This document shows, piece after piece, positions 43,998 through 55,694 of a stretch of 64,000 bases of DNA. Under the pieces are notes generated by a model that saw only the letters and a list, made by a program, of their open reading frames with translations, was not told the DNA's origin and ran no database searches. Numbering within the stretch: the stretch's first letter is position 1; each line of letters begins with the position of its first letter. The DNA is from Diadophis punctatus similis (lineage: Eukaryota > Chordata > Lepidosauria > Squamata > Dipsadidae), in NCBI GenBank assembly GCA_023053685.1, contig JALIGW010000002.1, positions 164,068,534 to 164,132,533 on the forward strand, in the 5' to 3' direction. A program made the position numbers and the translations under genes.

Positions 43998-45672
43998 GTG
44001 AGCTTCACAAAAGCATCAAGTTGGGCTCTGTGAAAGCAATAGATGGTGAGATTGGCCTATTGATCCAGTGCAACCCTTGTTATGTTCTTACCGTTAGAGC
44101 TTAGCTACTCAATACTGGAGGCAGGAAAATAGCCTACATTGCACTTCCAATATTAGTCTTTGACCTTCAAATGTGGTGGTGGAAGGGCTTTGTTATCCAC
44201 GTTGAGTTAAAACGTAATAATCTCAGGAGCTTTTGTTTTGTTCCTGTAATCTTATGAATTGCTTGCTTTAGCCTTGAAAGTGTAGAATATTTGTGATGGA
44301 AAGTGAATCATAAAGGAAAAACGTTTCTGGAGAGCTGACTATGTTTTCGTTTCTGAAGTTTTAAATAACAGATAGGAGCTCTTTTGTGTAAGACCAACTG
44401 AAGTTATAGTATATGCGTACAGGGTGGAATTCTGTGTATTAAATCAGAATAAATGTGCATTTTTCTTTTATTGTTTTGTTTATTTGTACTTTTTAATGAA
44501 AGAGATCTTGTCCTGTTTAAATCTGTGCAAATTTTATTTCGATCAGTCCCAGTGAATCCACTGTGGCTGATTGGATAGGCAGCCACCACCTTGTTATGCT
44601 CTTCGGAGAGCAAAATGTCTTCTACTAGCTCTGAGATAAATGATACTTCTCCCATGTTTCATTTGAGGAGAGAAATATAAAACGTGCACATCTATGGTTA
44701 GGAAACATGAGCCCATGTATGGTAGGGTCTGTCTCAGAGTGATTTAATTACTGGCATGATGAAAAAAACCATGAAAGGCATAAAGTTTACAGGAGCTCTC
44801 TCTATCAGCAGTTTCTTTTCCTTCGTATTGTTCTTCTGCTAATGAGGACAGCTAGCTAAATCCCAGACAAAGAATCTCAGTGGCCTTGATGCTTACCTCT
44901 TTTCTTCTTCAAAGCAAGACACAAAACCTATCACAGCACAGGATTTCTTTTATGTGAGGAGTTGAACTATAAGCAGGAAAAATATTCCTAGATTAAAACT
45001 GGACATAGATTTACTAGTTCTTTTTGATCACTGGAAGATTATGATCTGTCTGGTTTGAGTTCCTCTGACATTGCTCTCTGTCGGGGGTGTGAGCGAATGT
45101 GTGTGTGTTTGTTCACCTTGGCCCTCTTTATATGGAGCAAAAAGTGAAAAGATATTCTGTTAGTAATGTATCTCCAGGTAACCAATGCTAATCATGATGA
45201 CTTTATTACTAGATGTAGTACATCTGTAACCAGAAAGAGAAATTAAGGGTCTGATTTCCAAGCCCAGTCTCAATATAAATAGCATGCACAGCTTGCATGT
45301 TCGGGACGATACAATTAATCTACTAAATGTCCCTATCTCTATTTTGAATTCCCAGCTTTGAGACCAGAACAGACTGCAGCTCCTTTGAAGACATGGGACT
45401 ATTTCAAACAAAGGAATGTTGAGAAATCAGTATGGATTACTAATGGCCCTTATTATTATTTTCTTAGAAACACAGGCATTTCAAAATAGCAGATATCCAG
45501 ACTCAAGTCCTTTGAATTTGGAAGTTGACTATTCTTCACAACTTCATGCCTTTCATGTGTGTTGAGCATGAACTCCCCATATTTGCCTAGTAACTATTGG
45601 GATTTGGGGGATTATGGGAATTGAAGTGATCTCCTCCAAGCAATTTGGAGGATATCAACTGAGGTTCCTTGT
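43998..45672. other. Unannotated stretch
   Basis: About 1.7 kb without a recognised feature. The 83-aa minus frames (44655-44404, 45411-45160) are not recognised. Confidence 0.4.
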
Positions 45673-45680
45673 CCCTAAAG

Positions 45681-45946
45681 CAGCGGTTCTCAACCTGGGG
45701 GGTTGTGACTCCTTTGGTGGTCGAATGACCCTTTCACAGGGGTCGGGAGACTTCGCCCAGATGCCGCCATTTGGGTTCTTTTACCCTCTGCGCATGCGCA
45801 GAACACTTTGCGCATGCACAGAGGGTGAAAGAACCCAAATGGCAGCAGGGCGGGGTCGCAGCAGCAGGCGCAGCGGTGGGGTGGGTTGCGGCGGGGTTGC
45901 GGGGGCAGGGCATGGGTCGTAGCATTAGGAAGATTGAGAACCACTG
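45681..45946 (+). mobile_element. SPIN-like hAT element, non-autonomous, 266 bp
   Basis: Left end CAGCGGTTCTCAACCTGG, then GGTCGAATGACCCTTTCACA and GGGGTCGG. The right end is GTCGTAGCATTAGGAAGATT followed by GAGAACCACTG. These closely follow the SPIN (space invader) hAT ends known from mammals, frogs and squamates. The 8-bp duplication CCCTAAAG is perfect (45673-45680, 45947-45954). The interior is not the usual SPIN one: a palindrome CTCTGCGCATGCGC with CAAATGGC arms plus a GCGG-rich block. No transposase. It lies in the tail of the family D SINE. Confidence 0.9.
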
Positions 45947-45954
45947 CCCTAAAG

Positions 45955-46242
45955 GTAAGGACATGGTGCTCATATCCATTTCTTGGCCAAGGGAGGCAGC
46001 ATTGTCTGAAGACATTTTCTGTGGTCATGTGAGCAGCATGCCTATACCCCAAAGGTACATGGAATGCTGTTAACTTCCTACCAAAGAGATACCTATTAAT
46101 CTACTCACATTTGTATGCTTTTGAACTGCTAGGTGGGTAGCAGCTGGGGCAGGAATGATAGCTCACCCTGTTGGTCTCAAACCCGGACTGTTAGCTTTCC
46201 AGCTGACAAGCTCCTATGTTTAACTGTTGAGCCATTACACCC
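45955..46242 (-). mobile_element. tRNA-derived SINE, family D (Anolis ACA-type)
   Basis: On the minus strand: tRNA-like head (TGTAATGGCTCAACAGTTAA, B-box-like GGGTTTGAGACC), body CCTAGCAGTTCAAAAGCATA, AAATGTGAGTAGATTAATAG, and 3' part AAATGGATATGAGCACCATG. This layout is the lizard ACA-type SINE as I recall it. The tail (CCTTTACC-like) has been split by the SPIN-like element at 45681. Confidence 0.75.
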
Positions 46243-46887
46243 CCTGCCCTCTTGTCCCTAAGTCTACCAAAATAAAAATTGTAAGGAAATTAAACTACTG
46301 TTCCTTGGTAAGGAGTTTTATAGTCTATGAGCATCTACCAAGGAGGACCTTCTTCATGTTCCCATTAAATATATGTCCATTAGGAGTAAGTGAAACACTT
46401 CTTCAAAAGATCTCAAATGTATTGAGAAAATGGTTTTTCAAATAGTTGAAATAACAGTATTTTGAATTGTACCCAAGGGAGATTAGTCCAATTCTCCTAT
46501 TGTTGGCCTTATTCATAGTGTATAGGAAAACTATTTACTTGATTTGGGAGCTAACATGGGAATGCTCCTAGTCCCCAGTCAATTACCACTGAGTTTAAGA
46601 CCAGTGGAAGTCCACAGCTCATACTTTTTCATTAAAAAAGTAAATATATTTGCATCCAGAGAAGTCGACTACATATTGGGGATGGGTTAGAGGTTCAGAA
46701 CCCATTGGACAGCCATTTGCCTGAGGTAGGTTGAAGATCCATGTCTGGCAAGGATTCGACTAAAAAAAAAATCTCCAAATCTCTTTCTACCCTGAGACTC
46801 TCTGTGGTTCTAGTAGGCTTCTAAAGATCTGTCAGCAGAACCTATGAAGTTTGCTGTCCCATCCTATAGGTTCTGAGCTGAGGCTGA
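46243..46887. other. Unannotated stretch
   Basis: Nothing recognised. Confidence 0.45.
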
Positions 46888-47080
46888 TACAGATTAACAG
46901 AGTTGGAAGGGACCTTGTAGGTCATCTAGTCCAACCCCCCACCCAAGCAGTCTCTTCTTGAAAGCTTCCAGTGATGAAGCTCCCACAACTTCTGAAGGCA
47001 AGCTGTTCCATTGGTTGATTGTTCTCACTGTCAGAAAGTTTCTCCTTAAGGCTGTAAGTAACAAGAAATGTCTACCTCAG
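46888..47080 (-). mobile_element. CR1 LINE fragment
   Basis: GAGTTGGAAGGGACCTTGTA and GGTCATCTAGTCCAACCC, then CTCCCACAACTTCTGAAGGC and CTCACTGTCAGAAAGTTTCT, are the reverse strand of the amniote CR1 3' region. 5'-truncated. Same family as 61618-61925. Confidence 0.85.
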
Positions 47081-48372
47081 TAATGTGGTCTATATATGCC
47101 ACAAACAATACCTTTCAAGAGAGACAATGCTTCTAAAAGCCTGTCATGAGAAGTCAGGCTACACGTTGACTGGATGAGCAGGAGGAGAGGTCTTACATGA
47201 GTGAGTGAAAACTTAAGTGACTAAGGTCTGCATTAGCCTTATTCCCATGCAGCTTCTTTTGCTTTTAGTAGAGATCCAGTATGCCTAATCATTAAAGATA
47301 AATATACATTTCTCTTACAACTTTCAATCCCTCCAAATTTAAGAAGCCAGCTTCAAGAATTTAAACTGAAGAGGCTGCACTAGAAGCTGTCACTCATGCT
47401 AACAACTGACGATCAACAGGCTCATCTATGAATGGCTGGGTGCCTGAATTTCAAAAGGCAAACCGATTATAGATTATTATCATTTAGCTAGGAAAATTGG
47501 AACAGATATGAAAGAGAGAAAGGGAGGCGATTATGTTTGGCAGAAGCATCCAGACCAGATCCATTGCAATGCAGCCTTGTCCTACTACATCTTGGACAGA
47601 AAACAGTATTTTAACAAACAACGTCTTCTTTGGAATTCCCCTTCAGCCTGTATGTTTCATTTTGTTTTTACACAGTTGCAATAAGACAAGGGCTATAAAG
47701 ATAGCAACCTCCTAAACATTACCTTATTAAGTATTCTTAGAAACTGGAAGGCATGGCCCTATCGGGTCATGGAACAAGATTTTAGCTTTTAGTGAGCAAA
47801 TAGAGGGAACGTCACATTTTTCATTTCATTTTAGAAATCAAGTTACTAATTATAGAGGATATTTAATAGCAGTGTTTATTTGCATTTCTGCTAGCATTAG
47901 CCCTTCATAAAAATGGTCTGGATGAGTGATTTGAGTAAGTCGGGGAGGAGGGCTAAAAGAGATAGGTACAAAAGTTTCCTTAAAAGTAAACATAGAGTTG
48001 CACTGCACTAAGAGGGATCATGACTACAATTTCCTACCCATATATAAAGACAGGATATTCCTATGACTATCATCTTCTTTGTTCTAAGGACATTTATTAT
48101 ACAGGAACTATGTGGACATAAATGCCGTTGTCTAGGGTTTAACCTAAGTTCCCAACCTAGTGCCCTCCAGATGTGTTAGTCTGGATCATCCAGCAGCACA
48201 AGAGAGATTGGTTTCAGCTAAAGCGGGTGTCCTTCAGATGCCTTATATTCACTCTCTCATTCTAATGTACTTGACTAGCACCTGTGTCAATTTCCCTGCT
48301 CCTTTTGTTGCACTGCTTTAATGTATGCAGCTAAAAACATTTTGCATTAGGTCACATCCTTGAGCCAATCTC
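47081..48372. other. Unannotated stretch
   Basis: Nothing recognised in about 1.3 kb. Confidence 0.4.
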
Positions 48373-48380
48373 AATGAAAC

Positions 48381-48821
48381 CAGGGGTGGGCTGCTGGGGG
48401 TTCGCAGGGGTTCAGGAGAACCTCTAGCTAAGATTCTGTGCAGTTCGGGAACCCCCAAATCCCACTCCTGGCTGGCCCCGCCCACCCCACCCCACCCCTC
48501 CCAGGAGTCCCCACGCGGCCCATTTTGGATGCAGGTAAGTGCAGAGCGTGAATGGAGGCTCGGGAGGGCGAAAAATGGGCCTACCAGAAGTTCAGGAAGG
48601 CCGGAAACGGGCCCATTTCCAGCCTCCAGAGGGCCTCCGGAGCCTGGGGAGGCCATATTCACCCTCCCGGAGGCTTGAGGAAAGCCTCCAGAGCCCAGGG
48701 AGGGCAAAAACGCCCCCACCACCATGGTGCAGGAGGCCGACTAGGCCACGCCTACCATGTCCACGCCCACCCAGCAACCCGCCAGAGAACCCCTTGCTAA
48801 AATTTTTGAAGCCCACCCCTG
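48381..48821. mobile_element. hAT MITE, 441 bp
   Basis: Ends CAGGGGTGGGCTGCTGG and GAAGCCCACCCCTG. Flanks AATGAAAC/AACGAAAC (7 of 8). GC-rich interior with AAAATGGGCC and GGAGGCT modules. Frames of about 80-135 aa on both strands are by-products. Confidence 0.88.
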
Positions 48822-48829
48822 AACGAAAC

Positions 48830-50311
48830 AAGTGATTGGAGGCCAGAGAAGCCTTGTTTGACTCTGTGGAAATACACTCAGCTTGGAAGACAATGCAAAA
48901 GACAAATGTGATTTGAAGCCAACTATTTTCTGAAGGATAGGTCTACTTTTTTGTCTTCTCTCTGGAACAATAAAAAGCTGGTGGAAATAGTTGTCCCATC
49001 TGTTGTATAGGCTCATTTCATGTCTCATCAAGTGATATGAAGACATTCTGCTAATCATTTTACTGACTTTGTCACATTCCCCAACCCACCATGGAAGCAA
49101 TTTTATTCCTTGTTTGCTCTTCCAGGTAAAAGGTAACATCTTCCATTTTCTCCCAACACAGGTGTTGGCTTATGAATGATCCAAGATGCCTGATCCCAAA
49201 ATCTTGATGGCAATGCAGTCAGGTATCTTCTGTGGGCCAGGTGAAGTTGTTGGAATCATGTCCTTCCCCTCCAGTCAACTGATACTGCCCATCACAACCA
49301 TTTTGGACTTGGACTGCAAGGAGACCCAGATATCTGACTTAAGTATGCCTGACTTGTGCTTCACAAAGCATGGTTCAGACTTTAGGTGGGCTACTGTACT
49401 TATGTACATCCTTTGGATTTACTACACTTATGTTCAGTGGTTTATTAAAAGGCTTTTTGTAAAAAAAAAACAGCTGCCAAATAATTTAAATAGAGAAAGA
49501 CATCTGTTGCTGGTTCTTTCCAAAATTAGTGCATTATAGGTTTTCTGTGCTTCTGGAATTGCATCATTTTGTACATTCATTGAGAATTTTCCAGTGCAAT
49601 GGAAAGACTCGGAAATATCCACAATGGAGGAAGATGACAAAAGTAGCAGAAATGGTAAAATTAAGTCGTTTGATTAGAGAAATAACAACCACATTTATCA
49701 GTGACTGGATACAGCTTAAGGACTTTTGCTGAAGGAAAAAAAAGAGAAAAATGAACTTGTGATTTATGGTTTCAAAGATTAGGAAGGGCAGCTTATGGAA
49801 AGAAGGAAATTATGATGTAACTTTGGAGAAAGAAGGCAAAATATAAATGCATTTATAAACACTGCTAGAAAGATTGAAAGCCTTTTCTTTTCTCTTTCTT
49901 TTTTCTCTTTCCTTTCTTACTTATTAGCCATTCCTCCTTATTTTCTTTGTTTCTTTTTTAATATTTGTATTGTTTTTAATCCGGTTCAAAATGTATTTGA
50001 TGAAAATTATATTTTAAAAATATTTTTTTTCCAGATGTACCTAGCTGTGATTCTGTTCTACCAGCACTGGGGCTGCCTTGCAGACCTCTCTGGTGCATTT
50101 GGAAGGGGGTGAAATTGACAGCAGTCCTTCCAATTTCCCCTTCTAGCCCTATATGCACAGCAGCCCCTCTGACAAGACAGCGGGTTGGAGGATGGGTCAG
50201 GGTGAAGGCAATGCAGTTCTCTCATTGCACCACCCAGGCTCCTTCATGCTTCATTCCCTGCCTATTTTCTGCTTGTCTGCCCAACTAGCTATCAGTTAGC
50301 CTATTTATAGA
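48830..50311. other. Unannotated stretch
   Basis: Frames of 132 aa (49139-48741 minus, partly in the MITE) and 117 aa (49186-49539 plus) are unrecognised. C/T-rich tract near 49878-49960. Confidence 0.4.
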
Positions 50312-50319
50312 CATAAATC

Positions 50320-50959
50320 CAGTGGTGGGTTCCTACCGGTGCGGTCCACTCTATAGCACCGGTAGCGGCCCGCTGGTGACATCACAGTACCGGTGCGGTT
50401 GGTTGCCAGTGCCTGGGCGCCGTCATTTTTTTAAAAAAAGATTTTAACATTAAAAAAAAAATTCTTCTGCGCATGCCCAGAAGCCGAGCTTCCAGCACTG
50501 CACATGCGCTGCCTTCCTATCCCACAGTGAGTCCAAGCAGGGGAGGATGGCTGAGGGAGTGCATGAGACGCTGAAAGAACGGGCGGCAGGAGTTATCTCC
50601 ATTCCCCTCTCTTCAGCAGTCCGAGAAGCCATGAATGCGTGTTGATGATCCTAGGCATTTTTGCACGTTTGAGGCTTCTTGAGCTGCTGAGGGGAGGGGG
50701 AACGGGTGGCAGGAGGCTGGGTTCATCGAATGGGGAGAAGCATTCAGGCCGGACGGAGCCTCCTAGAAGAACTGCTGCCGCAGTCTTGCTGCTTCTGCTG
50801 CGGGGGGCTGCATTGCGGGTGGGCAATGCCCCCCTGCTTTTCTGGCCGCTGCCAAGTTCCCGAGGCCCACGCCCACCTGGTCACATGGCTGGCAAGCCAC
50901 ACCCACAAAACAAGCCACGCCCACAGAGTGGTAGTAAAAAAATTAGGAACCCGCCCCTG
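50320..50959 (+). mobile_element. Long hAT MITE, 640 bp
   Basis: Ends CAGTGGTGGGTTCCTACC and TAGGAACCCGCCCCTG, with a perfect 8-bp duplication CATAAATC (50312-50319, 50960-50967). It is colinear along its whole length with the reverse complement of 16392-17024, including ACCGGTAGCGG, AGCAGGGGAGGATGGCTGAG, GATGATCCTAGGCATTTT and GGGCAATGCCC. The perfect duplication makes it the younger of the two. Frames up to 152 aa are by-products. Confidence 0.95.
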
Positions 50960-50967
50960 CATAAATC

Positions 50968-51494
50968 TATTGGTCTACCAAAAGATTTGTATGTTCAGAA
51001 TTAGTTTGACTCTCAGGTTACCAGTGTATGGTACCTCCATATTGGAGATTTGTCTCTTGGGCAACTTCAGTCACTTATCCAGTGACTGTTCCATCACATT
51101 TGTAAGGAAAATTTTGTCTAACCATTATCAGGAATTGGGTCAGTGTAGGAAAGATGAAAACTGAAATATGTTGTAATTTAGGATTAAAATGCACCCTAAT
51201 TGTTGGATTTGATAAATGCCCAGACCTGCGGGGGGGAACCCTTCATCCTTACTGTGCCCTATCCAACATTGTAACACTAGTGGAGAGTGAGTGGGCTGTT
51301 TGAGGGAGCTTAGCTATTGAACAACAGCAGTGTGTGCTATTAAGATTGCAGGGTCAATTGCAGACCATGTCTGGGGTCAAATTTCTCCTTTATCACTTTC
51401 CCATGTTGTGAATAGTTCCAATTGAGAAATAGCAAAATTTGGGAAGCGGAGACAATTTGCGTGTCTTTCTGTGGTAGCAATTTTCCTTAACCCA
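50968..51494. other. Unannotated stretch
   Basis: Nothing recognised. Confidence 0.45.
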
Positions 51495-51502
51495 CTCTAG
51501 AA

Positions 51503-51675
51503 CAGCAGTCCCAGGGACCAGTTCCATGGAGATAGGCTTTTCCGTGGATCATAAGGGGTGTGGTTTTGTGTGGTGGATGCATCCTGTGGATGGGGCTTCG
51601 CTTGTTTGCTTGGCCTGGTTTTTGGCACGCTACAGACCGGTGGCGGTCCATGGACTGGGGGTTTGGGGACCCCTG
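51503..51675 (-). mobile_element. hAT MITE, 173 bp
   Basis: The right end GGGTTTGGGGACCCCTG is the inverse of the left end at 41205; ACAGACCGGTGGCGGTCCAT lies just inside. Flanks CTCTAGAA/CTCTGGAA (7 of 8). Confidence 0.8.
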
Positions 51676-51683
51676 CTCTGGAA

Positions 51684-53503
51684 TGAAAAGCAGATTGTAA
51701 GTTTGAATGCGGTTAGGGTAGTCCTGGTGAAATTCTGATTCAAAATATAACGGACATTCTTTAAGTAGAAGAGATATAGTGTTGCAAAATAGTGATCTTT
51801 AGGGATACCAGATAAAATGATCACACAGAATTCTATCTTTTCCTTGATACATTTTTGTTAGATATGTAGTGACAAAAATGGAAGAAATAATTAAGAGCAT
51901 GAGAAAATTGCAAATGAAAATCAATGATTAGGGTTTTTTTGCATTCCTATCAAACGAGGGAGGGTAATTTACAATGAAGGTCTTGTGTGGAAACACCCTT
52001 TTTTCTAGTTCATGATTGTCTAGGAGGGGTATTAAGGCTTTTTCTCCCCTTTCCCAGATATTAATGTTTTTAGAAATCAATTATTAACGTTCTCATGCTG
52101 ACCTATAATCCCAGCACTGGCTAGAATGGCTTGGTTGTTGTACTGAAGCCACCAGAATCAATAGGAGGGTATTAGAAAAGTTGGTTTGAGAGTTTTGCTT
52201 AATAGGGTCTAGTAGGACAATTGCCAAACATTTGAAATAACTGGTGAGTAATCTGGACACCAAGTGCTTCTGACTCCATTAGCAGCAATCCATTCAGCAA
52301 GAGACAGTGGGGTTTGTTTAGGCAGAAGTGAGCTTCACATCCATCTCCAAATCCCTGTGTGACAACTTAATGGTTTGAAGGGAGTGCCAGGTACAGGAAC
52401 AGAAGTAAATGTTAGGATTTTGTGAGCCATAAAATCTTTTTTGCAGTGTCTTGGCCAGGCTTGCTCAGAATGGGGCCAAGCTTCACCGGGCAGATATAGG
52501 ACCAATTAGGGAAAGATTTGAAAGATGTTTAGACTGGTTTCAAAGCCACTTTGTTGGTAGGGGAACCAAAAAAGTCCATATAGGCTACAACAAGCGTGTG
52601 TAATCCATGAGTTGTTGAATGAAGCCAACTGACTGTATATAATGGTCAATTAGTAGCTTGATGCGTTCCTTTTATTCTTGCTTATTTCTGGATCTGAAAC
52701 ATAAAAATTGTGACAAATAGGTTGGCTATGACATTCATTGAACACAGTCTATGTCAGTGTGGCCTAGAAAGCAGCAAAACAATGGTGGTAAAAATGTTAA
52801 TGTTAACTCTCTGCATGCAAATAAAAGCAAGTTATGATGCGACCATCATAGTATCAAAAGGAACACTGTACCTTTTGAGAGGAATATCATTATATGTATT
52901 TATTTTTTTATTATTCTTAGGAGATGATTGGACGTGAACCCCGATCAGACTCTCCCATGATTTCAAAATGGAGTGTCTATAAATTTCCCCATGCAATCTT
53001 TCTTCAATATTCCTTCTCCCAAATTCGCCATCCAACATGCTATTTGTCCCCTTGGAGAAAACTATAGGCATTTGCCCTGTGCTGCGGCAAATTCTGGAAG
53101 TTACAGTCCTTCCAAAATGTACCAGCTAAAAGAAAAGGTTGCCCTTGAGACTTTGCATTAGGACAAACACCTTATCTGTCAGCAGTATGTGATTCTGAGT
53201 TCACCAGCAAATCGCAACCTCTTCCAGAAAATAATGCCAATATCCACAGATAGCTCAAGTAATAATTCTCTCTTCACTTCTTTGCTCAACACTCTCATAT
53301 AATAAACGATGGGCCATTAAGGTTCACTTCATGTGCAACTATTTTCTGTCATCACGATTTTTTTGTGTGTTGGACAAAAAGCATGCATTTCATAACCGTG
53401 ATGTCAGTATAAAAGCAGCGATGTAAGTGATATGTATTCAGATACATATAATATTGAAAAGCCAATATAGTTATTTCCATTTCAATGCAACCTATATTCC
53501 ATG
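51684..53503. other. Unannotated stretch
   Basis: About 1.8 kb without a recognised repeat or exon. Confidence 0.4.
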
Positions 53504-53511
53504 GTGTAAGT

Positions 53512-54140
53512 CAGGGGTGTCAAACTCAAGGCCCGGCAGCTGGATCCAGCCCACGGGGTGCTTAGATCTGGTCCGTGGGGCCTACCTGGAAACAGCGAAG
53601 GACTGGCCCATGGTGCCTCTGCCAGTAAAAACGGAGTGCTTGGGCCACCACAGGTGCCCCTGACACGAGTGATGCAGGGGTGGGTTCTAACTTACCTCGC
53701 TGCCGGTTCGCTTCCTCCCGCGCCGCATGGGCACGTGCATGCACAGTGCAAGAAAATCAGAAAAAATTCAAAACAAAAATCCAAAACAAAAAACCAGATG
53801 GCGATGCATGCACAGTGCTGGAAACTTGGTTTCTGCGCATGCGCAGAAGAAAAAAAATACCCCAGAAAAAATGTGAAGAAAAAAATCTGAAAAAAAATCT
53901 GAAAAAATGTAAAAAAAAAAAGATGGCGAAAACCCATGGACCGGCACTGACTGATCCAATTTTGTGATGTCATCGTGATGTCACCAGCAGTCTGCTACCA
54001 TTTTGGGCAAACCGGTCCGAACTGGAAGGAACCCACCTCTGGAGTGGTGTCTAGTTGGCCATGCCCTCCCTGGCCACGCCCCCTCGAGGTCAAACACAAC
54101 CCTGATGCGGCCCTCAATGAAATCGAGTTTGATACCCCTG
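53512..54140. mobile_element. hAT MITE interrupted by another hAT MITE
   Basis: Outer ends CAGGGGTGTCAAACTCAAGG and GAGTTTGATACCCCTG, flanks GTGTAAGT/GCCTAAGT (6 of 8). Without the insert (53675-54041) and its duplication the element is about 254 bp. The same end type as 6336 and 31553. Confidence 0.85.
53675..54041. mobile_element. Nested hAT MITE, 367 bp
   Basis: Ends CAGGGGTGGGTTCTAAC and AGGAACCCACCTCTG, flanks GAGTGATG/GAGTGGTG (7 of 8). It is inserted in the hAT element 53512-54140. The interior has GGTTTCTGCGCATGCGCAGA and an A-rich block of AAAAATCTGAAAAAA units. Related to 12630, 16392 and 50320 by ends and CGCATGCGC content. Confidence 0.85.
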
Positions 54141-54148
54141 GCCTAAGT

Positions 54149-54599
54149 GATGCATGGACTTTTTCCTTAATGTCATTTGCTGCTCCAAGTCAATTAAAAC
54201 ATTTTCTACTCCAAGTTAATTAAACATCAATTATCCATTCAATGGAGTTTCATATACCACAAGCTTTCCTTTGTGCATAATTTGCCCCTCCTATCTCACT
54301 GAAAAAATGTAAACTGCATTATGTGTCTACATGCACACACATGCACACTTAATCTCTGTTCTTTTTCTCCTAGAGTAAAGCGATTTTTAAAACTATAATT
54401 GTTTAACTTCATATGGAACAGATATTTGTTTGGTATAGAAAAATTGTATATACTTGTGTCTTCCCACATTTTTTGTTACTGTTTCTTAATTCTTACAATA
54501 AAATAGAGTGGAAATCAATGCATTATTTGTTGAGGAATGCTTTGTGAGAAAACCTGGGCCTGCTTTGTTTATGAACTATGACAATTTGCTCCATTTCTA
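54149..54599. other. Unannotated stretch
   Basis: Nothing recognised. Confidence 0.45.
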
Positions 54600-54945
54600 C
54601 CCTCTTCAGTTATGTCCCAATTAGCATCCTTTTTGCAAAAATAACAAAGCTGAGATGGCATTCCCAAACCGAGCTGATTGTTTTGCAGTTTGTACACATA
54701 TGTTGAAAGCTACAAACAGACCAAGCCCACCCTTAGATCCGCCACCACTGAGGCTAGGTTGTACAGGGGCTAACAGAGAAAAATAGTTGGGGATTGAGAA
54801 TTCCCCAATATCCATGTCTCCTGCAAAACAAAAAAACATATCAAATTTTGACAAGAATCTAAGAAAATCTGAGTCTGCTTGTTTTGGGGCCCACCCAGCT
54901 ATGTTCCAAGAGAGGACAGAGAGATAGTGATCAGGATGTAATTGT
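54600..54945 (-). pseudogene. I/Vingi-like LINE, endonuclease-domain fragment
   Basis: The minus strand from about 54945 reads 'LSVLSWNIAGWAP', then 'FLRFLSKFDMFF', a frameshift, a 'QETW' motif in the other frame near 54830, and 'SIPNYFSLLAPVQPS' followed by 'KGGLGLFVAF' (open frame 54854-54621). This is the start of an APE-type endonuclease (SWNI, QETW with the catalytic Glu, GGxG). A T-run frameshift near 54835 breaks it. It could come from the same LINE type as the C-terminal fragment at 36832-37475, but the two do not overlap, so this is inference. Confidence 0.6.
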
Positions 54946-55081
54946 CAATTTGCTGCTTTTCTTGGCTATTTGGTATGTTTCTGTTTGTTGTGGTTCCAGA
55001 CACATATCTTTCTCTTTTGTTATTCGGCATTTTTAAATTATGTAACCTGGATCTAGGTGTTCTTTAAAATTAATTTTGTAT

Positions 55082-55120
55082 AAATAAATTAATAAATAAA
55101 TTAATTAATTAATTAATTCC
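55082..55120. repeat. Short (TTAA)/(AATAAAT) low-complexity run
   Basis: AT-only tract of AATAAATT and TTAA units. Confidence 0.9.
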
Positions 55121-55153
55121 CAAAATGTTTATTCTTCCTGATTTGCTTCACTA

Positions 55154-55288
55154 CCCTGTTTCCCCCCAAAATAAGACATCCCCTGATAATAAGCCCAATC
55201 GGGCTTTTGAGTGCATGGAAATAAGGCCAAGCAAGAATTTCAGGGTTCAAAAAATATAAGATAGGGTCTTATTTTCGGAGATACATAG
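55154..55288. mobile_element. TA-flanked MITE, 135 bp
   Basis: Ends CCCTGTTTCCCCCCAAAATA and TTCGGAGATACATAG (eroded), with TA on both sides (55152-55153, 55289-55290). Colinear with 43861-43995, including GCCCAATCGGGCTTTTGAGT. Confidence 0.85.
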
Positions 55289-55633
55289 TATATCTTGCTC
55301 TTGCCTTGGCTAACTCAGAGGATCAACTGAGGGCAAATCCATACAACTCCCTTGACTTAGAACAAGAATGGCCAACTAACCATTTCTAGAGGATGTGGCT
55401 ACATCCATTATCCACCTGTATCTGAAGCAGCTGGAGGACAAGTTTTGGTACTCCATTTTGGAAGGGGTTGTTTCCTTCTTAATGTAGACACTATGTACAG
55501 GCTGCCTGCATGAACATGGGGGAAATGATGTGTTCTGTATCAGCAAACTTGTGGCTTCAAATTTTATTTTGCTACTTTCCCATAGGAAAACCCTGTTGCA
55601 TCCATTCCCTGATCTGTTTCCCTGTCCCACCAT

Positions 55634-55639
55634 TCTCTT

Positions 55640-55694
<55 letters not shown>

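Noticed and set aside
50639..51164. Frames of 121 and 152 aa
   Set aside because: They lie in the GC-rich hAT MITE 50320-50959; its inverted twin has matching by-product frames that differ in stops, so no protein is under selection.
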